Shown: in pieces, positions 43,601 through 55,600 of the stretch
Layout of the letters: every line of letters starts with the position of its first letter
Numbering within the stretch: position 1 is the stretch's first letter
NCBI GenBank assembly: GCA_932294295.1
Contig: OW028585.1
Location: 16,246,360 to 16,310,359, forward strand
Source of the DNA: Alitta virens
Taxonomy: Eukaryota; Annelida; Polychaeta; Phyllodocida; Nereididae
Direction of reading: 5' to 3'
DNA length: 64,000 nt
Notes under the pieces: generated by a model
Databases searched by the model: none
What the model saw: only the letters and a program-made list of their open reading frames with translations
Told to the model about the DNA's origin: nothing
Made by a program: the position numbers and the translations under genes

Positions 43601-46600
43601 ACGTTATTAATGTTGATATTTGTTCAGTAGTCTTACTGTAATTTGTACTGCTGTAAATCGTCTATTTAAATGTGGTTTTTAACCCCGATTCCTCGAGTGT
43701 CTTTGGTAGATAGAACCTCGTTGCTGTTGACAACATTGTTTGAAGTCATGTGATGATCATGTGATACAGGTGACCCTGAACCGGATGTCACATGGTTCAA
43801 GAATGAGAAGAAAATCAAGCCGAAAAAACGAGACACAAGGATTAAATTGGATTGGGACATCACGGAGGATATTTACAGCCTCACGATTAAGGACGCAACT
43901 GCGGAGGATGCTGGAGAGTACAAGATTGTTGTTGCTAACGTAGTTGGAGAAACTACTTATAATGTCACTGTAAAAATTGCCTCAAAGGAGGAGAAAGTTG
44001 AAAAGAAAGCAGGAAAAGTTGTCAAAAAGGAGGAAAAAGTTGTTAAAAAGGAGACAAAAGTTGTCCAAGAGGTTGTTGAGGAAGAAGTGGAGGTCAGAGA
44101 AGAGGTTGAGGTCAAGAAAGTTGTCCAAGAGGTTGTTGAGGAAACAGTGGAGGTCAGAGAAGAGGTTGAGGTCAAGAAAGTTGTCCAAGAGGTTGTTGAA
44201 GAAAAAGTGGAGGTCGTAGAAGAGGTTGAGGTCAATAAAGGAGTAAAAGAGGTAAAAGAAGAGGTAACAGAAGAGGTTACAGTGAAGGTTAAGAAAGAGG
44301 TCAAGAAAGAAGTAAAAAAAGAGTCAGAGGAGGATGTTACGTCAACAGCAACAACGACTGAAGAGTCGAGTACTGTTGAATCAACGACTGAAGAGTCATC
44401 AGTCAGTAAACAAGAGCCAAAGCAAGAGGAGCCCAAGAAAGAGGAGCCCAAGAAAGAGGAGCCAAAGAAAGAGGAGCCCAAGAAAGAGGAGCCCAAGAAA
44501 GAGGAGCCAAAGAAAGAAGAGCCAAAGAAAGAAGAGCCAAAGAAAGAGGAAGTATCAGAATCAGAAGATGAGTCATCAACGGCAACAAGCACAGAAGCCT
44601 CAACAACTGAGGAGTCGTCAGTTAGCAAACAAGAGGAGCCAAAGGTTGAGAAACCAGCTCCAGTTGAAGAGAAACCAGTTGAGGAAGAGAAAGTGAAAAA
44701 GAGTGAGGAGAAACCAGTGGAGAAACCAAAAGAAGAGAAACCAGCAGAGAAACCAAAAGAGGAGTCACCAGTTAGCAAACAAGAGGAGCCAAAAGTAGAG
44801 GAACCAGCTCCAGTTGAAGAGAAACCAGTTGAGGAAGAGAAAGTGGAAAAGAGTGAGGAGAAACCAGTGGAGAAACCAAAAGAGAAACCAAAAGAGCAAA
44901 AGAAACCAGAAACATCAGAGTCAGAAATTTCAGAATCGACAGAAGCAACCCAGTCGACATCCTCAACAGTCTCTGATTCAACCTCAACTGCAGATACAGT
45001 GACTGAGTCGGATATTAGCAGGGCAGATGAACTGAAACCAGAGGAGGTTAAACCAGAGGAGGTTAAACCAGAGGAGAAAAAACCAGTGGAGAAGAAGCCA
45101 GAGGAGATTAAGCCAGAGGAGAAAAAGCCAGCTGAAAAAGCCCCCAAAAAGGCTAAGAGTGTGACAACTGTAGAATCAGAGGAGGTTTCGGAGATTTCTG
45201 AACCTACCTCATCTGCAGCAGTATCTGCGGACCAACCAGACTTAGCACAAGCAGAGGTAATCGCCCCTCAGTTTGTCCATCAGCCAAAACCAAGCTCTGT
45301 GAAAGAAGGCGAGACGATCAAACTTACCTGCAAGATCACCGAAACCCAACAAGGCAAGAATCGCATGCGCATAACTTAATAATGTTTGCCCTATATATAT
45401 TGTGCTCGCTTGCGTACATTTGCGCTTGTACTGTGCTTTAGTTCATCTTTTATTTATTCCTCACAAGATATTTCAGCTTTTTGTTACTATATCTCTCTTT
45501 CATTTAAGTTTGTCATCTATTTTTGAGGACTAAAAGAATGCTGTTTATTTTCATTTGATGATGTTATATTTCTATATTTATTCTCTGTTCAATCTATTCT
45601 TCCAAACGACTTGTATATCTGGAATGCATCTGTCAACTTTACGCACACTCCTATGCTTGCACTGCTTACTTTGGATCTTCCTAACAGTTTACTCCTCAAT
45701 CACAAAATGTCATACTTTGTAGAGACACACATTTCAGTATTTCATTCATGTGTCATTTCATCATTGTCATTGTTGGTGACCTCAATGTTTATGTCTGATG
45801 ATGTCTGTGGTAATATATTTAGTGTAGTGCACTATAATTTAACGTCAAGATATTCTGTTGCTGTAATATGACTATGCACTGTTAATGGCTTGTTCATTAA
45901 TACTGAATTATCTTTCAGGCACTTTACATGTAAGATAAGGTTGTTCATTGTGTATATTTGTCATGCTGTAAACAGGTAAATCAAAGCCAGAAATCAAATG
46001 GTACAAGAATGACAAGGACCTCGCGACAATGTCGGACAAACGCATGAGAGTCAGCAATGATGGCAAGAACGTTAGTCTGGAGATTATTGAAGCAACAGCT
46101 CACGACTCTGGAAACTACAGAATTGAAGCGTTCAATGCGGCTGGATCAGTCTCAACTAATGTTGAAGTGAATGTGACTGAATATAAAGTCAAAACTGGTT
46201 CAATGACGGAACAAAAAGTGACCCTCGATGGCGGAAAAACTTCCCAAGTGTTTGAGGAGATAATTGAAGATGAGCATGGAAAGAAAAGGAAGAAGATGGT
46301 TGTAACAGATGAAGAGGTAGCCACGGTAACAAAGAAAGTCATAGTAACGGAAGAAACTGAGATAACAGAAGTTGAAGAAGGATCAGAAGGAGAGGAAGTG
46401 ATTGAGTCAGTGACGGTTAAAAAAGTCGTGAAAGAAATGAAACCAGAGTCGGAATCTGAGACGGAATCAGAATCGGAATCTTCTCTATCAGAGACGACAG
46501 AAGAGACAGAAGATGGAAGGAAAATTCGTCGAACTAAAACAACAATGGAGGAGGAGGAAGTAGCAGTCATCCACAAGAAGAAAACTGAAGAAATATCGGA

Positions 46601-49600
46601 AGAAATGACCCTTAGTCGTAGAGATAAACATGAGACAAGCACAGAAGAATCGGAATTCACTCTCAAGACGAAGACAAAAAAGAAGGTCAAGGGTGATTTA
46701 GGAGAGAGCGTAGAAGTGTCATTTTCAGAATATTCAACTAAAACTGAACCGCAAACCCAGGAAGCTTCTGAGATGGTTGAATTGAGAATTATGGAGGAAG
46801 GAGAAGAAATTAGCATAGAATCAAAAGACACAGAAGAGATTAAAAAGATGAAGAAGAAGAAAAAAGTGGGCATGGATGTTGAGGAGACCATGGAAGAAAC
46901 GTTAGAGACTCGAAAAAAGAGACAAGTTGCCCTTGAGGAAGATGCCATGAAAGAAAAGACATCTCAAATCGAAGCAGACATTTCAGCAACACTTACACTC
47001 AGCGTTGAGGAGTCTGAAATAACTGAAAAGAAGACTGTGGAGAAGGTTGATGTGTCATTTTCAGAATATTCAACTGAAACTGAACCGCAAACCCAGGAAG
47101 CTTCTGAGATGGTCACATTAAGAATTACTGAGGAAGAAGAAGAAATTAGCATAGAATCAGAAGACACAGAAGAGATTAAAAAGAAAAAGAAGAAGAAAAA
47201 AGTGGGCATGGATGTTGAGGAGACCATGGAAGAAACGTTAGAGACTCGAAAAAAGAGACAAGTTGCCCTTGAGGAAGATGCCATGAAAGAAAAGACATCT
47301 CAAATCGAAGCAGACATTTCAGCAACACTTACGCTCAGCGTTGAGGAGTCGGAAATAACTGAAAAGAAGACTGTAGAGAAGGTTGATGTGTCATTTTCAG
47401 AATATTCAACTGAAACTGAACCGCAAACCCAGGAAGCTTCTGAGATGGTCACATTGAGAATTACTGAGGAAGAAGAAGAAATTAGCACAGAATCAGAAGA
47501 CACAGAAGAGATTAAAAAGAAAAAGAAGAAGAAAAAAGTGGGCATGGATGTTGAGGAGACCATGGAAGAAACGTTAGAGACTCGAAAAAAGAGACAAGTT
47601 GCCCTTGAGGAAGATGCCATGAAAGAAAAGACATCTCAAATCGAAGCAGACATTTCAGCAACACTTACGCTCAGCGTTGAGGAGTCGGAAATAACTGAAA
47701 AGAAGACTGTAGAGAAGGTTGATGTGTCATTTTCAGAATATTCAACTGAAACTGAACCGCAAACCCAGGAAGCTTCTGAGATGGTCACATTGAGAGTTAC
47801 TGAGGAAGAAGAAGAAATTAGCATAGAATCAGAAGACACAGAAGAGATTAAAAAGAAAAAGAAGAAGAAAAAAGTGGGCATGGATGTTGAGGAGACCATG
47901 GAAGAAACGTTAGAGACTCGAAAAAAGAGACAAGTTGCCCTTGAGGAAGATGCCATGAAAGAAAAGATATCTCAAATAGAAGCAGACATTTCAGCAACAC
48001 TTACGCTCAGTGTTGAGGAGTCTGAAATAACTGAAAAGAAGACTGTAGAGAAGGTTGATGTGTCATTTTCAGAATATTCAACTGAAACTGAACCGCAAAC
48101 CCAGGAAGTTTCTGAGATGGTCACATTGAGAGTTACTGAGGAAGAAGAAGAAATTAGCATAGAATCAGAAGACACAGAAGAGATTAAAAAGAAAAAGAAG
48201 AAGAAAAAAGTGGGCATGGATGTTGAGGAGACCATGGAAGAAACGTTAGAGACTCGAAAAAAGAGACAAGTTGCCCTTGAGGAAGATGCCATGAAAGAAA
48301 AGATATCTCAAATCGAAGCAGACATTTCAGCAACACTTACGCTCAGTGTTGAGGAGTCTGAAATAACTGAAAAGAAGACTGTAGAGAAGGTTGATGATCT
48401 TGCTCCTAAAGTCAGAGCTCCTGCACCAAAAGATGAAGAAAGTGAGGAAGAAAGTGAGGAAGAGAGCTCTTCAGAAGCTACATCGAGCACCACAGAGAGT
48501 TCATCAACATTTGATGGTGCTAAGAAACCATGGGAGAAAGATGACAAGAAAGAAAAACCAAAAGAAAAGGTGAAAGAAGAAGTACCTAATAAAGAAGAAA
48601 AAGTTGAAACAGTTCTCACAACAGATGAGCCAAAGAAACCAACTGAAGAAGAAATTAAACCAGAAGAAAATGCAACTGCTGAGGAACCTGTAAAGCCTGA
48701 AGCAGTTAAACCAACTGAAGAAACGACTGTTGCCAAAAAGCCTGTGGAGGAAAAAGTGCAACCAGATGAGGCTAAACCTGAAGCGGAACTGCCTAAGCCT
48801 GAGGAGGTTAAGCATGAGGAAACTCAACCAGAGGAGGCTAAGCCAAAGGAGCTGAAGCCTGAGACTAAGGTAGAGGAATCTAAGCCCAAGGAAACTAAAC
48901 CAGAGGAGGTTAAGCCAGTGGAGGCTGAACCAGGGGAGACTAGACCAGAGGAGAAAGCCCCAATAAAGACAGAGGAGACAGGAGAAATTAAACAACAGTT
49001 GGAGGAGACAGTTGTTCAAACTGTTGAAAGTGAAGTTGTTACAGCAACTGTGAAGACAGAACCTGAATTGGAAAAGGCCAAACAGCCCTCTGGTGTGGAT
49101 GTAAAGAGTAAACTAGCTCCATCTGGTGTTGATGAGGAGAGCGAGGAATCCTCTTCCGCCTTCGAAGGAGATGATAGTATAAGCGAAGAGAGCGAGAAAG
49201 AAAGACAAAAACGATTGAGGAAAAAGAAAAAGATAACCACTGAAATTGAAGAAACAATGAAAACTAAAGGTAAAAGGAAAGTCATGTTTGAAGAGGAAGA
49301 CTTGGGAAAAGAGGGGAAAAAGGAGTTTGAGTTAACGGAAGAAGAAGCCGTGGTGAAGGTTGTGAAGGATAAAGTTGATGCCGCTAAGAAAGATGTAGAA
49401 AGTGAAACTGAAAGTGACTTCAGTAAAAGTGAAAGTGATATTAGCGAAAGAGAAAAGAAAAAGAAGAAGAAAAAGATCACAACAGAAGTTGAAGAAACAA
49501 TGAAGACTGAAGATAAAAGGAAAGTCATGTTTGATGAGGAAGATTTGGGGAAAAAAGGAAAGAAGGAGTTTCAGTTAACTGAAGAGGAAGCCGTGGTGAA

Positions 49601-52600
49601 GGTTGTGAAGGATGACGTTGATGCCGCTCAGAAAGATGTAGAAAGTGAAAGTGAAAGTGACTTCAGTAAAAGTGAAAGTGATATCAGCAAAAGTGAAAGT
49701 AACGAAAGGGAAAAGAAAACGAAGAAGAAGAAAAGGATCACTACCGAATTTGAAGAAACGATGAAGACTAAAGGTAAAAGGAAAGTCATGTTTGAAGAGG
49801 AAGACTTGGGAAAAGAGGGGAAAAAGGAGTTTGAGTTAACTGAAGAAGAAGCCGTGGTGAAGGTTGTGAAGGATAAAGTTGATGCCGCCCAGAAAGATGT
49901 AGAAAGTGAAAGTGAAAGTGACCTCAGTAAAAGTGAAAGTGATATTAGCGAAAGAGAAAAGAAAAAGAAGAAGAAGAAAAGAATTACGACGGATGTTGAA
50001 GAAACGATGAAAGTTAAAGGAAAAAGGAAAGTTGAATTTGAGGAAGAAGATTTAGAGGGCAAAAAGCAAGGTGCTGAACTGACCATTGAGCAGGAGGAAT
50101 TGACTCTCAAGGGAAAGAAGAAAGTCGAAAAAGTGACTGAGCAGAAAACTGAACTCTTACTAGAAGAAACGACTGTTATTAAAGAAGTCATCATGGAGAA
50201 ACCTGTGTTAGAAATCTTTCCTATGCCAACACAGATCAAGGAAGGCCAAACGATCCGTCTGGATTGCAAGGTCAAAGGTTAGAGGTCAATTTACATATGG
50301 AATGCATTGCATCATGGGATTGTTGCTCTCTTTCAGTTTCTGTGCTCGAACTTCAGTATATTTTATTTCAGTGTGATCTTTATTTCAGCAATTTATTTCA
50401 GCTTTAACAACGTTAGATTTGCTACTTTATTTTTACAAATTCATTTGAGTTTTTGATTGTATTCTCTATCTTTTCAGTACTTGCTTAATTTGTGTTTCTA
50501 TTTTATTGTTCTTTGAATATGCGCTTATTTAATAATCTTTTGTTTGTACATAGTATGAATTATCATTCTCTAGTTTAGAAGTGTAATTAGTTAAAGAGTA
50601 GTTCAATTAATGTATGAGAGAAATTTCTTAGCTGTATAGTAATAACCATTTACAATATAATACGGCTCACAGAACTTGCAATACTTTGTAAAGATTAAAG
50701 CTAAGTAATCTATTAGTAGAACATAGATTCATAACAAAGGATGTTAAACTTTAATACTTTGTTTTTATTTTCATGCTTCAATTGATTGAGCACTTTTGCG
50801 CTGCTCATTTTGAGACTGTATAATCATGATAATACTGCACTTATTTATTTATTCTTTGTGTATTAATTGTTTTTCACACTGAACATTTTAGTTCTCCATG
50901 TATTCAATTATGCTTTTTAATCTTTAAAGATGTTGCACTGCTTATGATTAATTTCATGTGGTAGAAATTATTTTCAATCTTTATACTACTCTGATTATTT
51001 ATCTTACATTTCTGATTTCTCGCATATATTTTGAAATGATTTAGTTCTTCGCATTGTAATGAATTTGATTATGCTTTCAACCTTTCTTTCACAATGTATT
51101 TTGCACCGCTTATTTGGTTTATGTCATGTGGTAGACATTTTTTTCAATCTTTGTACTACGCTGATTAATTATATTATATTTCTGATTTCTCGCACATATT
51201 TCGAATTATTTATTACTATGTATGAATTTTATTTGTAAAATTATGTTGCATTTCATAACGCTGACATTTTGACTCATCGAAAAGCATGTGTTTCAATAGC
51301 CTTAAATAGAACGGCTTATTCATCATTTCATTACTTCACACTTATTTGTTCATAATTTGCTTCTATCACTTTAATTGGTTCTGTATTACATGCATATTCT
51401 CTTTCATTTCATCTCCACTTTATATTTTCATATTGATTCATCCGTATGACTTCTTTCCTAATACATAGCATGTTTCATACTTTATTCAATTAAATATTTA
51501 TTTTATTTTATGTACTTAATTATGTCTTTATATATTTACTTTCTATTGTTATTTATAGAGCTCATTATTGATTTGATGAAATTTATTTATTTGATAAATT
51601 TTTTACAATGGATTATGACTTAGTTATTTTGTTTTTCTCATTTGTATTGTATAATATACTTCTTTCCGTATACCTTTATTTTCATGAACTTTGTTTCCTC
51701 ATGTTTGTGTGTGGTGTGATTATTAATATTTTCTCAATTTCACAATTCTATCAAACAAAAAATTACAATTTCTGCTCATTTCAGCATGTAGATAATTATT
51801 TTCATTAAACAATTATGCTATATAATTTTAATGCTAATTTGTATATTATAACGGCTTCAAAGACTAATTATTATATGATAATCAATACACTAAGTAAGCG
51901 TAAATATAAACCTGGTATGAAAACATGTACTAATTGATGTTTGATAAATTTAGGTAAAGAAGCTGAGGTTAAATGGTACAAGGGTGACAAGAAATTGAAA
52001 AATAAGAAAAAACCAAATATCAGAATTGATTACGATGGAACCGAGGAAGTTTACTTCCTGGAGATCACAAACGCAACTGTTGAAGATGCTGGCAGTTATA
52101 CTGTGAAGGTGATTGACTGATTGATTAATTGATTGGATTGATTAATTGATTGATTTACTGACTAACTGACTGTCTGTCGTGCTGACTGACTGACTGACTG
52201 ATTGTGCAAGTCACAATTGTACTTACATTGATTGATTGATTGACTAACTGATTGATTCATGGATTAAATACTAGTAACTTATTACATGTAAGGCAAGGGA
52301 GAATGACCAAATACTAATCAAAATGACTGACAGGACTTAAAATCGAGTGCATTTAAAACTTTCATTTCAAAAATAATGCATTTTCTTGTACAGGCGTCAA
52401 ACGCTGGTGGTTCAGTCACAACCACCGTTGCCGTGGTAGTAGAGACAACCATCAAAGCAGTCCTTCCAACCTTCACCGACGCCCCGAAACCAGTCAAGGT
52501 CAAGGAAGGAGAAACTATCGTTCTGACCAGCAAGATTGAAGGTATGGTCAAACTCGGCAGTAACCTGTTTATCTGTTTGCCCAAATCATATGGTTCCGTG

Positions 52601-55600
52601 TTAAAAAACCAAAAAAAACCCAAGCCCAACAAACTTGCACATTCTTGCCACAGACTATTCTTAAATGGTGACACTTTGATGTGTGAGATTTTTTAAAATA
52701 AAACAGTATTTAGTTTGTGATATTTATTTAAACCCAAAAAAGCTTTAACTTTCTATATTTGTGAATTTCATTTACATGTATAAGTAAAGCTTGAAATAGT
52801 GTAAAATAATGTGTTTGACAACACATGTTAATATTTACTTTCTTACAGTTGTGTTACAATGCGACGCACAGCACATTGCATTCACTGTGATTCACTCATG
52901 TCAAAATCCTGTTGTATATTCTAACTAGTGAGGTTGTATCTTAGGAGAGTTACCCTGCTCAATATTTTATTAAATGAAAATCTCTGTATTTTTTTAAAGA
53001 TGTTCTTGTTATAGTTGGCAAAATAAATGAATCTGAATCTGAATCTATGAAAGATAAACAATTAAAGGCGATTATTATTATCCAGGTCAACCAGAGCCTG
53101 AAGTCACCTGGACCAAAAATGGCGAAACCGTGCGAGCGACATCAAATGACACCCGCATCAGCATCGAAATGGACGTCCAGGAGCGCCTGTTTACCCTGGA
53201 GATCAGTGATGCTAAAGCGGTGGACAGCGGCAGTTATATGATCAACGCCACTAACTCTGAAGGAACTGTGAGCAAAGTGGTGGAGGTCAACGTCCTCACA
53301 GTAGTTGAAGAAGAAATCATTGGAGAAGAAAAGTAAGAGTAATTGCAATCAGGGAAAATTGTCTCTGTTCGATTGCAATTGTAAGAAATCATTGGAGAAG
53401 AAAAGTAAGAGTAATTGCAATCAGGGAAATTTGTCTCTTTTTGATTGCAATTGTAAGAAATCATTGGAGAAAATAAGTAATTTTCATTGCTCAATTGCAA
53501 TATTCATTGGAAAATAATGTGGGAAAAATGTAACAGAGCCTACAGGGGGAACGCCGACCATAGTACAATTAGTACATGTACATGACGTCATCAAACAATA
53601 CTTATCTACTATGGTGTCAGTAACCTCTTGTAGTACTTTTTCTCCCCATTGTCATTTTTCAATTGCAATTGTAAGAATCATTGGAGAAGAGAAGTAAAAA
53701 TGATTGCAATTGGGCATATTGTCGGTGTTCGATTGCAATTGTAATAATCCTGGGAGAAGACCAGTAAGAATGAGTGCAATTAGGCATATTGTCACTTTCT
53801 GTTCAAAATATTTTGTGTAAAAAGAATGTTAGTGTGAAGAGTGTGTGTACGTTAAAAATATACAAAATTAAAAACAATGCAATGTTTATATAGCATTCAC
53901 AATGGTTCTTCAAAATGTCTGTTGCTATTTTCTGTATAACACGCATACGCATATGAAAAGGGATCAAATAATACGAGTGTTAGTGTATATAAGTGCAGAG
54001 TACACAATTAGTATAAATCGTAGAATTTATTATATTACGATATTTTGGTTGCATGTTTTCAGAGCTCCAGAAGCTGCCTCAGCGCCTGCTGGCGTTGCAC
54101 CAGAGATTGCTGAAAAACCACAAAATGTCACTGTTAATGAAACTGAGACTGTCAAGGTCTCCATCACTATTAAGGGTATGTGATTTCCATCCATGATATC
54201 TATCTCATTGGAGTGTTTAGCTAACAAAATGACCAAACTGGTTCACACAATACCAGATTGTCATGGGATTTCTAACAGTAGCCTAATTGAACGCCTAATT
54301 AAGAATAGCATCATATATCGTGTAATTGAGTTATTGCACACCGACTGCTCTGGTGTTATGCATCTGGACATAGAGGCCCAATAGGACCTGAGTCCAGTAA
54401 TGCTCTAATCTAATCTAATCTTTATTTGTTAGTATCATCACAAATTTAATGAATGAATTTTGTCAGCAATATTTCATAGATTAATACATATGATTGTCTA
54501 TGGCTATGCATCATTGTAGTAATATAATGGAAAATTTTATATGTTTGTAGAAAGTCAAGTGTGTTTGAAAATATAGTGGCGTGACTGCCCACAGTCTTCC
54601 GTGCCATCATTGACATTAATACGGTTACTCTGTAAAATTATTTTATATTTGACTATTTTTCTCTACAGGAGCTCCGTCTCCCACTGTTTCCTGGTTGAAG
54701 AACAAGAAACCGATCGTCGTGAAGGAGAAGATCGAAATGTACAATGAGGTTGATGTCTATTTCTTGATCATCAAAGATTCGGAAACAAATGACAGCGGCG
54801 AGTATACTGTGAAAGCAGAGAACTCTTATGGAAGCACGTCGGCTAATTTTACCATCAACGTGCAAGGTAAATAAAAGCTTGTTGGTATACACCCGTTTTA
54901 CACAGCAACCATGTTTTGCATTTTTGCCCAATTGACCTAATTTGGATTACATCATATATTATGTCATCATTACTTCTCCATTGTTCTTGCACTCGGTGAC
55001 CTTGCCATGGCTATTGTCTACTGATGACGTCACAATACTATATCTGAGTGCAAAGAGAGGTCAATGAAGCCAAAATGCCAACATGGCTGCCATGTAAAAA
55101 GGGTGTATTACGTCCATGTTGTTAGGCATAGACGTGTACATAATGCGAGTACTTCGATATTTTGAAAAATTTAATGCAGTAATTAATCCATGATTATAAT
55201 TTTAGGCTATTTTATGATAGTGTTAATTCGAGGAATAACGAGTTATGGGTTTCTTGCCTGCCTGATATGTGAATATATCAGAAAACCATAAAGATAAATT
55301 ATATTATGGAAATCATTGAGAGTAATTCACAATAAAAATCACAAAAAAAAGATTGGTCATGGTCCAGCAAGCTAGCAATGCATGATGTCATGTAATCTTC
55401 TCAGAGCACTGGAGCAATGTAGAATTATAAGTTAAATCCCTAATAGGAGGGAGCTAATTAACAGTTTTGTTGGTTATATCCTGACGCTGAATGCGGAGGG
55501 ATATAACCAACATAAATGTTAGTTAACTCCCGACTGTGAGGGATATAACTAACTTACACTCCCCATAACATATTTGTTAATTTGTTTGATTGTTTTTATT

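Noticed and set aside
43957..45147. 396-codon open frame on the minus strand
   Set aside because: It is the antisense of the purine-rich disordered exon 34. Its product is only Ser/Phe/Thr/Leu runs mirroring Glu/Lys codons, with no start context or domain.
46115..50275. Series of minus-strand ORFs (277, 106, 106, 106, 106, 142, 171, 170, 215 codons)
   Set aside because: They repeat every 336 nt because they are shadows of the sense-strand coding repeats, and they consist of Ser/Phe/Val low complexity.
51608..51808. 66-codon hydrophobic ORF
   Set aside because: Translation of T-rich intron DNA gives Leu/Phe/Ile runs. There is no signal, domain or splice support.
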